From assembly GCA_009746045.1 (NCBI GenBank), contig RPFO01000253.1, positions 1,332,888 to 1,396,887 of the forward strand: 64,000 bases of DNA, given 5' to 3'. Numbering within the stretch: the stretch's first letter is position 1; each line of letters opens with the position of its first letter. The notes beneath the pieces are model-generated. The model was not told the DNA's origin, did not search any database, and saw only the letters and a list, made by a program, of their open reading frames with translations. A program made the translations under genes and the position numbers. Positions 31,105-44,160 of this stretch are shown here, piece by piece. This DNA comes from Mesostigma viride. Taxonomy: Eukaryota; Streptophyta; Mesostigmatophyceae; Mesostigmatales; Mesostigmataceae.

Positions 31105-31650
31105 CTACGGTACGAATTCAGCGAATTTCAGCGAATTTTCAGTCGAACCAAAGGAAGTGACGCCAACTACCAAAAAGTTTCCGTTACGAATTTTCAGCCC
31201 AACACTCGCGCAAAATGAAGTGACGGCAACTACCAAAACGTTTCCGTTACGAATTTTCACTCCCACACGTTTGCACAAGAGGAAGTGACGGCAACTACCA
31301 AAAAGTTTCCGTTACGAATTTTCAGTCCCACACTTCGCGCAAATTTTAGTAGGGCTGCACGCAAGCTACCTTTCAAAATTTTGCGCTAGTATGGAACGCA
31401 TTTCATTCGTCTGGAGGAACGCTGCCCGCCAACTACCCCCGTTCAGAATGTTCCGCCGAAATTTACTTGAGATTTGGAAATCTGAACGTGCGCGCAAATT
31501 TTAGTAGGGCTGCACGCAAGCTACCTTTCAAAATTTTGCGCAAGTATGGAACGCAATTCATTCGTCCGGAGGAATGCTGCTCGTCAACTGCCCCCGTTCA
31601 GAAAGTTGCGCCGAACTTTACTTGAGATTTGGAAATCTGAACGTGCGGTT
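31105..31650. repeat. Two adjacent tandem duplications
   Basis: First come three ~68-bp units with GAAGTGACGGCAACTACCAA and GTTTCCGTTACGAATTTTCA. Then come two ~155-bp units starting GCGCAAATTTTAGTAGGGCT and ending TTGGAAATCTGAACGTGCG. They may be regulatory or satellite seeds. 31655-32600 downstream holds a GCT/GTT trinucleotide patch near 31900-31980 and no recognisable gene. Confidence 0.8.
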
Positions 31651-33179
31651 GGAGTTTCGCGGGGAAACCCAAGTTCCCTAGTAATTCACCAATGACGCGC
31701 TTCGAACACTTGCCCGCTAAAACCTAAGCAGCCGCTCCGGCTGGCCACTTAAACGAAACTTGATGTGTTGGGGCCGGCGGAGGTCCCATGGGGCGGCCGC
31801 GCCCAGCCCAGCCCTTGGTGGTTGCTGGTAACGGTAGTGCAACGTGCCTTGATTCTCGTGCCCGGTCTGCTAAGGATACAGCGGCGGCAACTGTGGTCGC
31901 GACTGTGGTTGTTGCTGCTGCTGAAGTTGCTGCTGCTGCGGTGGTTGCTGCTGCGGCTGTTGCTCAGCTGCGGTTGCTGCTGCTGGACATCCCCCTGGGG
32001 CGTTTCTGGACTGTGTCTTTCTCGATCCCCCTTGAATTCCACCCTATAGCTTCTAGACTGTCATCGTATGATGAGCCTCCGCCGCTCTGGTTACGTCCCC
32101 ATGCATATTTACATAAACCTGAGTTACGTAGCGATCAACTGTGCAGGTATTAGGAAGAATCAATGTGGCCTATGTAATGCAGAAATTTGCGCTTCACGAC
32201 ATGCAGGGGTCGTGAGATATCTGGCACCGCGACTTAATTGATGCCAATCTAATTAATACACACTTGTAAAGGCGCGGTAAACCCTGTACAGTTACAAATG
32301 GATAGTTGCCCCAGGTTCAATGTGTAGGCATAGCTGCACTTCACATTCATCAAACCAAGAGGACGAGAACTTCGTCCTCGGACCAATTTCACCTAGGTGC
32401 GCTAGTGACGGCGGAACGGATAAGCAGGCGCGGCGCCACGTGCGCCGACCTCCCAGACGCGATTTCGGTTTGGCATCTAGGGCCGACCCGGTTTGGCATC
32501 TAGGCCCAAAATAACTAGTCTGTATCACTCAATCTATCACAGTTTCATACAGAGTCCCGGACTAAAGGGCAATTACCAAATAAGTACCGAAATGAATCCC
32601 AAAGCCCTACGGACTACGCAAGAAAGCCTAAGACACCATTAATTTCATTGTTGCGCCCGGACCAACCGGACCAACTGGCCGGTCCGCAACACTTGTGAGT
32701 TGCGTATCCACTGCCACCATGTACGGGGGCTATTGTCATGCGGCCCCACCTTACCCACCTTAGCAGATTCTGCAGCATGCAGTTTGAGCTTTGGCTCAAT
32801 GCAAGCACTCTGACAAGTGCGGACAGCTTTTGCTAGACTGCGTTTTGATGATGCAGCTATTGGCTGAGCATGTACCACAGGTGAAGGGGTGAGTGGATGC
32901 TGACCACCTTCTTTGCCATTTTGACCCCCATCTGCAGGTGGCCCAGCCTGCAGTGACTTACTGCTATCATCGAGGGTGATCTGGTGTTCACAAGTGTTGT
33001 GGGTGTCACTCTCACCACATTGGGTGTTCCACACAACCACTCAACCCTGGGTGTTCCAAATAACAATGCTATGCCAGGAAACTGTACATATAGGGCTGTC
33101 GGCCAATTACAGCTCTTCCTCTTCTGCCACATCTGTCAGGGGAGGTAGATACAGTTTTATCCTGTGAGGTGAGCACCTG

Positions 33180-34265
33180 TGCACTCTACCAGTGTCAAGA
33201 TGTCTTGCCATTGGTGTCAAACTTGAGGATTATTAGTGTCTGGCCCTAGCCAGGTACCCACTTTTCCTAGCCCTCATAATTCCTTGTAGAAGAGAACTTG
33301 GTCTCCTTCCCTGAAGCTATCACGTGGATGCGTTGCATCCTTGGCAGCTAATTTGCTGGCGGCCTGTGCTCGCTGTGCGTAGTAACGGGCTAGTACCTCT
33401 GCATGGTGGGTTTATTCCTGCCAGTAATCCATCTGGTGTATAATAATGAGACCCCCCTGCATGAGGAGTTGTCATGAGTGGCCTCCTACTGTATTGAGTA
33501 CAGCATGGTTGACCACAATGCTCTGTCTGCATATGACCCATGACTGTCAGCCAGGCTATTACCTTCTTAATCCTTAGCTACAATGGTTAAAATCGACCTA
33601 ATGGCCCTTTCAATGGTATACCTTGCCTCTCATGATCTTCCAGCCCTGCCAGGTCAATAGCCTCACACCCTGGCTCATTGGCAACGCAAGTACTACTGCT
33701 GATCAAGAAGCAGTGCCTCCACAGGGTAGTACCTGGCTTCAGCAATTAATCAAGAGAGCCCTGAGCAACTGTGATTTGTCCATACCATGCAGGTTTAACA
33801 ATTATATTGTGGTATATAGTAGCCTGGCCCATGCGAAATATGATTGCCCTTTTATATGAACGTCATCACCAACCACTCTGCCCTTGCACTTAGGTGGAGT
33901 AGCTACATGCCACTTAGGCGGTTTGGGATCATTGAACTGACAATTAATGCTGACAGCTAGTGGGATCTGACCACCTGGCATGCACCTCAGAGTGCTGCCC
34001 CCCCTAGTTTAGCTGCTACCATGCACCTCTGCACTGACTTCATGCCCATAAAGGAAGTGCAGCTGTATATAACGCGAGCTCATCAATACTGATATGAGGT
34101 GATGCTGTGGTGGATGCCCGGGAAACCTTGGGAACCACACATATGAATGTGGGTTTAGTGACATAGTAGTAGTCTTCTTTGACCAACATCAACACCTTGC
34201 CAGTCCTGCTGACTGACCTGCCAGAGGGGCATGCAGATGGAGGGTTTAAAGAGGACACACCATGA
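33180..34265 (-). pseudogene. Degenerate integrase region of an AGTT-family retrotransposon
   Basis: Read on the minus strand with many stops and shifts, pieces align by eye with the intact pol. GLEDHERQGI matches GREDHTGQGIVER around the catalytic Glu, and RYYAQRAQAASKLAAKDATH followed by FREGDQVLFYKE matches the C-terminal VGDLVWVHKEG segment. It is old and unable to encode a protein. The sequence left of it (32.6-33.2 kb) has open minus frames of uncertain origin. Confidence 0.5.
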
Positions 34266-34473
34266 CAGTCATCAAAGGAAAACTCACTCTAGTAGGGAGA
34301 GCGCCTGCAGTTGGCTGGGTCGCCGTGATGCGGCCCCGAAAGCACTTGTGGCAGAGCACTGCATCCAGGTGTCCCAGCTTTCTCCTCGTTATTGCGGCAG
34401 TCCTCCTTGCGTTGCCACGCCGTACCGCACAGTGTGTGCACCGCAGCTGCTGTCGCTCCTTCTTCTTCAAGAG

Positions 34474-34971
<498 letters not shown>

Positions 34972-34974
34972 ACT

Positions 34975-35329
34975 TGTTGCCCTTGCCCTTGCCCCTGCCC
35001 TTGCATGCCCTTGCCCTTGCCCTTGCCCTTGCTCTTGCCCTTGCCCTTGCCCTTGCCCTTGCCCTTGCCCTTGCCCTTGCCCTTGCCCTTGCCCTTGCCC
35101 TTGCCCTTGCCCTTGCCCTTGCCCTTGCCCTTGCCCTTGCCCTTGCCCTTGCCCTTGCCCTTGCCCTTGCCCTTGCCCTTGCCCTTGCCCTTGCCCTTGC
35201 CCTTGCCCTTGCCCTTGCCCTTGCCCTTGCCCTTGCCCTTGCCCTTGCCCTTGCCCTTGCCCTTGCCCTTGCCCTTGCCCTTGCCCTTCACCTTGCCCTT
35301 CACCTTGCCCTTCACCTTGCCCTTCCCCT
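34975..35329. repeat. CCCTTG hexanucleotide array (~355 bp)
   Basis: About 58 copies of CCCTTG, nearly perfect, with CACCTTGCCCTT variants at the right edge. It starts four bases after the TTG array, with which it shares the TTG core. 35345-35690 beyond it has no recognisable gene. Confidence 0.97.
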
Positions 35330-35705
35330 GATCCTTATATAAATTACTGCCCCAGCAGCGACTTAACATCATGGCAATGGTGGGAGGCCTCTAATCTTAT
35401 ACTCCCTAGCCTGCCCCTTCTCCTCCTCCTCCCCCTCCACCCTGACCCTCTTCTTGACATTGGGGTCCCCGTTGCTGAGGGGGGCCAGGGCCAGCTTGAT
35501 GTGGCACCTTCATATTCTCCCAACCATGATGCCTAGCCGATCCTGTGGAGAGCATAGATAGGTGTTACGATCAAGTCTCAGTTTCTCCAAGAAGGAATGC
35601 AGCCAGAATTCGGGATCTATAAACTGCTGGACATCGCTCATGGCGAGCCTTAATAGCCAATTCCCACCACTACTTGGTCTCGGCTACGTAGTCATGGGTG
35701 ACCAC

Positions 35706-36533
35706 ACGTCACTGCCGCTAAGGCAGCCATGCCTAGAATGTTGCCTAGCTGTGCCAACACACCTAGTCACGTGCCGCCAACGCACGGTACACAACCAGCC
35801 ATAGCCTTAGCCTAGTCCTTACAGCCATGCTACGCCCTGGCTATGTTCAGATTACTTGCCCACGCTCCTTGCCCACGCTCCTTGCTATATTCGTGGTTCT
35901 CTGAACATAGCTTCTTTATAGTGAGATGGAAGGGTAGCCGCTATAGCTAGGTTATTGGGTTCACGTGACATACCTTTTGAGGCCGGTGCGGCCTGATCCG
36001 GATCAGTCGTGGCCAAAGCTTTGGCCAGTTTTTCTTGGCCAGGTGGCAGGAGCTACGTTGAGATATAAACCTGCCACTGTCTAGGTTTCTTGGCTCATGG
36101 CGTAGTGATTAACTAGATCTAGATTCTTTCTCTCACGCAGTATGTGACCTAATAGCCCCGGCAGCCTTACGTAAGCTGCCGGCAATTAGAACGCCACATT
36201 GCGTCATTTGTTCAGACGCAACATTTGCGTGGCGAAAAAATGCCGTCCGGGCCAAGGCCGCATGACACGCAAAAAAGGACAAAAACAAACCCACCTAGCT
36301 AAGGTCGGCCTCTTTTCTTTTGCTCACATGGGTCTTATTGCACCCACAGTTTGCCGGATCGTTAGCCTGTCCTTTTAGCTAGCCGCGCCCGATTGCAGCT
36401 GTGGCATGCCTTTGGCATGAAGGAGACTGGGGGTCTCTGCCCTTTCTCCTGTAGTGCACACACAGGGATTAAAAGCACTTCGGTGCTCCGTGACTCCCCA
36501 ACGGGAGCACGAGTTTAATTAATTAATTAATTA
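35706..36533 (+). mobile_element. LINE-like copy, 5' truncated, TSD ATGGGTGACCAC
   Basis: ATGGGTGACCAC at 35694-35705 and 36534-36545 flanks a copy sharing its 3' UTR with 17711-18553 (CAGCCATGCCTAGAATGTTG, then TTTGCCGGATCGTTAGCC, TGTAGTGCACACAC, the terminal hairpin and the TTAA tail). About 430 bp near 35890-36322 are absent from the other copy, so that one is internally deleted or this one carries extra sequence. Before the terminal hairpin, AGCAC-TTCG-GTGCT forms a second hairpin that shares its GTGCT arm with the first. No ORF is present. Confidence 0.85.
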
Positions 36534-36556
36534 ATGGGTGACCACCTGATACTCAT

Positions 36557-36841
36557 CTACCCACCTGAATGCACCATACATCTCAACTGAACTCTGGGGA
36601 CCGTGGCAAGAAGTTCAGTAAAACTCCTTATTATATACAGAAGTCCTCCCACACTACATACCCATGCAGCCCTTGAGTGTCCTGCCACCTGGGATACCTT
36701 ACCTGGAACATCATTATGAGGTTCTGAATAGCTGTGCTCGAGAATGGTGCTACATTGGTGGAAAAAAATACTCCGCATGAGAGCCCCAAACCAATTCTTG
36801 ACATTCAGCTCCTCCCCAGTGGCTCGCTGCAGGGTCACCAA
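36557..36841 (-). CDS. Unrecognised minus-strand ORF, 94 codons
   Basis: It encodes VTLQRATGEELNVKNWFGAL, then LMRSIFFHQCSTILEHSYSE and a hydrophobic end. There is no recognisable motif. The LINE copy at 35706 lies directly downstream on this strand. It may be a retroelement remnant. 36850-37790 otherwise shows only short open frames. Confidence 0.2.
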   Translation of the reverse strand: MVTLQRATGEELNVKNWFGALMRSIFFHQCSTILEHSYSEPHNDVPGKVSQVAGHSRAAWVCSVGGLLYIIRSFTELLATVPRVQLRCMVHSGG

Positions 36842-37789
36842 GGCCAGGTTCCCCTGCTCCCTAAGTATGTACCCCTCACGCAGGCAGCTAGGCCCCTAAT
36901 GTTAATCCTGTCTACAGGACGGGTGTGATTGAGGACAGGCCAGTGTGTGGGTGACCCAGAGGGAGAGGATGGTGATGAGGGAAGACCTGTGTTAAGAGGA
37001 GGGAGGAGCCTGAGCAGCAGTTACTGGGGAAAGTGTGAGAGGGGTTAGTGGGAGGGTTCGTGGGAAGGTTAATATTTGAACGGGGCGGGGGTGCAGCAAC
37101 CGTGGCCCACCCCTGGCAAGGACGTGGTGGGTGGGCTGAACAGCTAGGCACACGTGTGGGAGGATTTTCCTATAGCTGCCTCCTACGTGCAGCTTCCCAC
37201 TGATGAACTGTGGGAGAGAGAGAGTCGTCATCTTCATCGTGTTGTTGTCAGTAGTGTTAGTACTTTTATAGTAAAGGTATGGTGGAGCCATGACGGCAGC
37301 AGCTTAATTACCAGCCCCGGCCATGATGACATTGTGGATCGAGACGCTCCAGGTATGTCACCATGCGAAGCCTGTTGCCCCGCACCCCTTCTCCCCGAAG
37401 GAGGGCATGGAGGACAGCCAGTAGGTTGTCACAGATATGCAGGATATATGGATGGCGGTCGCGCAGCCCCTGGATGTGCATTATAATGGCACACACCATG
37501 CTGGCCTGCTCAGCCATGATAGGCTCAGTCAGGCCTGTCTGCCATCCCGTGGAAGACCTGTGTGTGTGCCTGGATGGCACGCCACACACCCTAGTCTGCA
37601 AGGGTGATCAGGTCCTGCTCTGTCAGGGCCCCCTCCATCTCCACGTCCTGCGGTTGCTCAGGGTAGTGGGTGGGTTGGAGGGACCACCATCACCTCCTCA
37701 TCCGCAGCCCGGCCGTGGCCACCGCCTTGCCGCGGTTGGCCCGCGAGCTGGAGGCAGAGGGAGTGGCATCCCCCTCTGCCGAGGTGCCC

Positions 37790-37985
37790 AGGGTGGACGG
37801 GCGCCACCCTGGGTAGTGGGAGGGGCCTGCTGGCCCTCCCGGGGAGGGATGGACCGGACTCCCCTCGCGACTGTCGCGTGTGCGACGCCGCGGGCCACCC
37901 TGGGTAGTGGGAGGGGCCTGCTGGCCCTCACGGGGAGTGATGGACTCCCCTCTCGACTGTCGCGTGTGCGACGTCGCTGCAGGGG
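37790..37985. repeat. ~91-bp tandem repeat
   Basis: Two copies of a unit with CCACCCTGGGTAGTGGGAGG, GGCCTGCTGGCCCTC, then CGACTGTCGCGTGTGCGACG. The GC-rich palindromic pieces GGCCTGCTGGCC and CGCGTGTGCG recur in each. Confidence 0.8.
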
Positions 37986-38436
37986 GCACTGAACACCCCC
38001 CCCGACAGCGGTGTGACGGCCCAGCTGCCCTGGGCAGCTGGCTCTGCAGCATTGGGGCGCCCCCCTGAGCTGCTGGATAGTTTTTAAGATAAATTCATTG
38101 AGAATGATCAATTACGGAGGTGAGATTGGCATGCAACATAAGGAAAACCCTAAAATGAAGAAGAACCCTGAAGAAATTAATAGTAATCTGACATGGACGG
38201 CATCCAAGGATCACGCCAGCTGCACAAGGTACAACTACCTCCATCACAAAACTACGACACAACCATCGCTGCCAGCCCACCATGCATGCAGGCCTGGGAG
38301 GGATCTAGACTGCATGGGTCGCGTCAAAGTGCGGCGGGAAAACACATCAGCAACGGTGCGAGTGAGGGCATGTGACAGGCGCTGCCACCAATACGATGAG
38401 CACGTGCGGTCAGACCACGCGGGCGGTCTGACTCTT

Positions 38437-38563
38437 GAGGTCGAGGCGGTCTACACGGCGCTGGCCGCGCTCGTGGAAAAACTCCGCCGTCTTGGGGCCC
38501 ATGGCCCCGAACTCCTCAAGGACAAAGGGGATGACCCCGTGGGGCCCCACATTGCCGTATCAG
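38437..38563 (-). pseudogene. Possible C-terminal fragment of a non-LTR reverse transcriptase
   Basis: A minus-strand frame reads YGNVGPHGVIPFVLEEFGAM, then GPKTAEFFHERGQRR before a stop. A PFVLE-x-FGxMGPK-type segment occurs near the C-terminus of some LINE ORF2 proteins. The match is short and I could not extend it. A plus-strand ORF (38098-38652) covers the same bases and has no recognisable product. 38700-39690 has nothing I can identify. Confidence 0.25.
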
Positions 38564-39689
38564 ATCTGGGGAAAGTCCCAACCGTACTCGGTCGGCTGGC
38601 TGTGACCAGCGTACGTTGGTCAAAGGAGGGCAACGTTCGTTGGATCATGTAGCGCTGCAGCTGGTAGGCCACATTAGCCCGTGGCCTACATAGTCCATGG
38701 CCCGGGCACCTCGACGTTGTAGATGTCTCTCTGACTGAGAGTAGTAGCTGGCCAGCATCGATATGCGCAAGTTACATCGACATTCGCGACTTATATCGAC
38801 GTCAAAGCTATATTGATCAACTGGTGCAAGCTAGTCACGCTAAGGAACGATCACAGTTGGTTCCTTAGCCTAAATGCCATTACAACAGCAGAGGGCTGGG
38901 CAGATGAGTATCTTATCCCCGGCTCTAGTGACGCTATGGTTGGCATGATGCAGACGATATTTGTAACTTTCGTGTAATTATTTTTCTGAAAAGATTAGCA
39001 TAGTACTCCGTGGCACGCCCATGCGCATGACACGCAAGTACTTACTTAATTAATTAGGCTATATTTTCTTGATTAATCAATGAATTAACACAAACTCTTA
39101 TTAGATTCAAATTAAACTACGCAATGAAGAAAACACGTCATGTCCTTAGATTGAGCCTTTAATCTTACACCTTTTGCAACCAGCCCCAGTGCTTGTAAAA
39201 TGTTTTCTCTGTGGGAACCAATCCTGCAATAATTAATACCACAGTTTGACACTTTGAGGACACGTCATTTGTCCCACATCCTCGTGCTACAAATTTGCAC
39301 GCGTAGTGCCTTCCTGGGTGCGGGAAAGGATTGATGAAGATTGGTTCTGTAACTGCCATCTACTATAGGACATATTATAAAGCGACAGGCACAGCAGTTG
39401 ACCACTGACTTGTTTTTACCATCAAGGTAATCACCTCATTGTCGGACGGTGGGCCTTATGAACTAGATAGCAGTAGTCCTTGAGAACCAAAGTACAGTAT
39501 CAGACTTAGTCCAAATATTTATAGTTTGGCTTCACTGGCCGGCTTCGTAAGAAGTATGTACCACGGTCGCGGTCGCCACCACTGCTGTCGCTGTCACTGC
39601 CGTCGTTCCCATCAGACCCTGTTCAGATAAAAAGCAACCGTGCAGTCAAGACAAGTCCCCGTGACTGGCAGTGAGTACATTAACCAAAC

Positions 39690-40087
39690 CCTCCCTCCCT
39701 CCCCCCCCCCCATCCCTCCCTCCCTCCCTCCCCATCCCTCCCTCCCTCCCTCCCTCCCTCCCTCCCTCCCTCCTCCCTCCCTCCCTCCCTCCTCCCTCCC
39801 TCCCTCCCTCCCTCCCTCCTCCCTCCCTCCCTCCCCCTCCCTCCCTCCCTCCCCCATCCCTCCCTCCCTCCCTCCCTCCCCCATCCCTCCCTCCCTCCCT
39901 CCCTCCCCATCCTCCCTCCCTCCCCCATCCCTCCCTCCCTCCTCCCTCCCTCCCTCCCTCCCTCCCTCCCTCCCTCCCTCCCTCCCCCCTCCCTCCCTCC
40001 CTCCTCCCTCCCTCCCTCCCTCCCTCCCTCCTCCCTCCCTCCCTCCTCCCTCCCTCCCTCCCTCCCTCCCTCCCTCCCTCCCTCCCT
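39690..40087. repeat. TCCC microsatellite (~400 bp)
   Basis: (CCCT)n with CCCCAT interruptions. Frames across it are Pro/Ser/Leu or Gly/Arg/Glu artefacts. Confidence 0.97.
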
Positions 40088-40099
40088 CATGTGTACTAG

Positions 40100-40455
40100 A
40101 AGGGGGCGGCCATCTACGTCGGCCAGAAGCCCTGGCAAGCGACCCCTGCATTTTGCCCCAGGCACCACAGCTTAGGGGCATTCAAATTATCCAGTAGTCT
40201 GGCAGAATAGTACATAAAGCCAGTACATAAGGACTAGCGAAGGCGTAGTAAGCTATGGCTGACCTACCTCCAGCTCCGGCAGACCGCGGCGGGGAAGCCG
40301 TTGTACCTATAAGGGGGCGGGCGGCCATCTACGTCAGCCACAAGACCTGGCTTGCACACGTACACACAAGACCTGGCAAGCGACCCCCGCTGCCCCAGCA
40401 CCTCCAGGCACCCCTGCTTAGGGGAATATACCAGCAGTAGTGTAGAATAGTAAGG
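40100..40455. repeat. Two copies of a ~110-140-bp dispersed repeat
   Basis: GGCCATCTACGTCGGCCAGA...CCTGGCAAGCGACCCC...GCTTAGGGG...CAGTAG...AGAATAGTA at 40108-40215 recurs at 40320-40455. A third copy lies inverted at about 41080-41165 (GGCTTGTGGTCGACGTAGAT). 40456-42990 otherwise shows no gene I can support. Confidence 0.65.
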
Positions 40456-43044
40456 CCTAGCCACCGTCAGCCTTGTACATGTACGCCTATTACGGGCCCC
40501 ATACCAGCTGATGCCTTACCATTATTTGGCCACGTACATGTGTGGCTATGATGTGCCACCCACCAGACGATGACTAGCTTGATTTAGTTAGTTATGCTGT
40601 GCCCATGCAGAGAGCTACTCTAGCTAGACTGCTGAGCCGCCATGCCCTAGCCATGGTTGGTTGTTTAGCCATGATGATCTTCCACCCCATGCCAGGCCTT
40701 TCCGACACGAGATGAGCTCTGATACATCATGGTGGTGTAGGTGCACCTGGTGTATCAAAAGCGATCTGCCCCTTCTCAGGGATATGTGCTACATGTACTC
40801 CCAACGGAGTTATGTTCTTCATTAATTAATGGGTGCCCATCAAGGGACACCTGCACCGCCATGCTATTCCATAGCACTAGAGCTCGCAAATGGGGTGGAA
40901 GATAACTTATCTTCCATGGGCCATGGCTAATCAATAGCTAATCAGTACCTAGGGTACACGACATCTCAGAAGAGAGTGGCTCGCTGCATGGGCAAAGTAT
41001 AACGAGGTTGGCAATGTGTGGCTAGTTGTGGCTAAGACAAGGCTGTTCATCATGGGCCGTGGGCTACATTTACAATTGTATCATTCTCGCTGCTGCTGTA
41101 CAGGTCCCTAAGCTGCTGGGGCCGGGAGCTTACATGGCTTGTGGTCGACGTAGATGGCATCCCCCCTCGAGTAGACCTGTTAACACACTTAACATAACCA
41201 ATCCCAGCACAGGCTGGCAGATCTAACCGAATCTGTCCTACGTTCAAATTGTTATGAATACACTTTAGATTTGTCAGCACTTGAGAGTGTACTGGGCCCT
41301 CAAAGAGCCTTCACAACTGCCAGTGAGCTCCGTAAATCAGACCCTGCTTGGATCATGCCCCGACAAATGAGGGCCGCGTACACAAGTCCTAATTTGGCTC
41401 AAAGTCTCGCGGCTCTGAAGAACTTGGAGACTGTATAGCTTTCTCAGTACTTGTCCAAAAGTCCTCTGATAAAAACAGAATTGTAGCCAAAACTTGGGAT
41501 GTAACAACTTTTGGTTGTTACACAACCCAACTGCAAAACACTCTTTACCAGAGAGTAGTACCAGTTGATCTGATATTGTGCTAGAAATACTACTGAGCCC
41601 GTGGTGCAAACGAGCACTACACTTGACGTGTGTCCACTGCGATACCGTCCACTGCGATCCCCAGAAACACTTGACGTGTCCACTGCGATACCCAGAAACG
41701 CGAGACTGGTTGATCACTAAGACACAGAACTTACATTAATTAACTAACATTTTACATTTGGTATTTAAAATTAACGCATACATTATTTTATTTGTTTTTA
41801 ACGGACATGGATGTCAGGGTGAATCGTATGCGTCGTAGTCTCCAGAAGGCATTGAATCAAAGCAAACAATGCCATCTCAGCAACACAGTTTTAACCTTGA
41901 TCAATAACACATTAACCTTGATCAATAACACACCCTTGCGTCTTGTGAGTATAATCCTAATGAAAATGCTGAATGGACAGCTCGGGTTATATGCACGCAG
42001 CGTGCAATATCAAATGCATACACAGCAGCGACCGGGTTTGTTCCACCTGTCCCCTCGGAAGATCCGATTTCGGATGGGAACTCCCAAAGTGTCAGAACAT
42101 ATTCAAGCGGGGATCCCAATCCTATTCAAAATACACAGGATTGGGTTTAAGAGGACGTGACCGGCTTGATCGCAGCTGGGGTGGAGGTGGCACGTTGTCG
42201 TACTCTGCGCCACGGACCATCACAACCATGAAAATGCCATTGGACCCAATACACGGAATGAGACCGTCGCCAACATTCACTTTCAAGTGCCTATTTCGAA
42301 TGCATGGGCATATAGTAAGACATAAACAATATTGACAGAAGACTAACAGACTGCTAATGTCACGCACCATGAGTACGCTGTATTACTAAATTACATTTTC
42401 AGGGCTGATGAATTTACTGCTGGCTTATACACACAGTTCATTGTAGCCACCCGACTTGACCCGAGGCCATTATAGCTTCATAATATAACAATTGTGATTC
42501 TATCTTGGTGATTGAAGTGAATGGGACAAACTGCCTGTTGTGTTTATGGCTGCCTACGGCAGCCAGCTAGCACAATTTGCAGTATTTAGAGCTACTTGAG
42601 GAATTGTGCCAATTAGGGAACGGATGCTTAGGAAAGGTTGTGTCAGAGAAAGGGAAGATACAGTAGCGATAGAATATCATATCGTCCAAGTACAGGTTGC
42701 ACATGATGGAAATACTATAAATCCAACGACAACACTATAAATCCAACGACAACAACAGTCTTTAGACTTTATTCCTCTGTCTAAGCCAGTGTAGTAGCCG
42801 CTGGGTAGTAGCATAACAACACGACCAAACGGGACTTACCTCGCCCTGGCCTTCCAAGCTTTCCCCCCGACTTCCCATGTGATCTTCCATGCTTGGCAGT
42901 TGCCTCGGCTGCTGAAACGCACATGGCCGCAAGATACAGACAAGGCACACGCCGGTGAGTACCAGGTACAGGACATGAGTAGTCTATTTCCCCTACTCAT
43001 TATTAATGAGAACCCAATTTCAAAGGTGGCTTTCAAACTACCAA

Positions 43045-44160
43045 CCTCCCTCCCTCCCCTCCCTCCCCTCCTCCCTCCCTCCCTCCCCTCCCCTCCCTCC
43101 CTCCCTCCCCCATCCCTGCCTCCCTCCCCCATCCCTCCCTCCTCCCTCCCTCCCTCCCTCCCTCCCTCCCTCCCTCTCTCCCTCCCTCCCTCCCTCCCTC
43201 CCTCCCTCCCTCCCTCCCTCCCTCCCTCCCTCCCTCCCTCCTCCCTCCCCCCCACATCTCTCCCTCCCTCCCCCCCACATCTCTCCCTCCCTCCCTCCCT
43301 CCCTCCCTCCCTCCCTCCCTCCCTCCCTCCCTCCCTCCCCCATCCCTGCCTCCCTCCCCCATCCCTCCCTCCCCCCCTCCCTCCCTCCTCCCTCTCTCCC
43401 TCCTCCCTCCCTCCCTCCCTCCCTCCTCCCTCCCTCCCTCCCTCCCTCCCTCCCTCCCCCCACATCTCTCCCTCCCTCCCCCCCACATCTCTCCCTCCCT
43501 CCCTCCCTCCCTCCCTCCCTCCCTCCCTCCCTCCCTCCCTCCCTCCCTCCCTCCCTCCCTCCCTCCCTCCCCCATCCCTCCCTCCCTCCTCTCCCTCCCT
43601 CCCTCCCTCCCTCCCTCCCTCCCTCCCTCCCTCCCTCCTCCCTCCCTGCCTCCCTCCTTCCATCCCTCCCTCCCTCCCTCCCTCCTCCCTCCCTCCCTCC
43701 CTCCCTCCCTCCCTCCCTGCCTCCCTCCTTCCATCCCTCCCTCCTCCCTCCCTCTCCCTCCCTCCCTCCCTCCCTCCCTCCCTCCCTCCCTCCCTCCCTC
43801 CCTCCCTCCCTCCCCCCACATCTCTCCCTCCCTCCCCCCACATCTCTCCCTCCCTCCCTCCCTCCCTCCCTCCCCCTCCCTCCCTCCCTCCCTCCCTCCC
43901 TGCCTCCCTCCCCCACATCTCTCCCTCCCTCCCTCCCTCCCTCCCTCCCTCCCTCCCTCCCTCCCTCCCTCCCTCCCTCCCTCCCTCCCTCCCTCCCTCC
44001 CTCCCTCCCTCCCTCCCCCCCTCCCCCCCATCCCTCCCTCCCTCCCTCCCCATCCCTCCCTCCCTCCCTCTCCCTCCCTCCCTCCCTCCCTCCCTCCCTC
44101 CCTCCCTCCCTCCCTCCCTCCCTCCCTCCCTCCCTCCCTCCCTCCCTCCCTCCCTCCCTC
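43045..44160. repeat. TCCC microsatellite (~1.1 kb) with higher-order structure
   Basis: (TCCC)n interrupted periodically by CCCCACATCTCT and CCCCATCCCTGCC blocks, which themselves recur as pairs near 43.25, 43.46 and 43.82 kb. Expansion has therefore copied longer segments as well as tetramers. 44165-45480 to the right has no recognisable gene. Confidence 0.97.
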
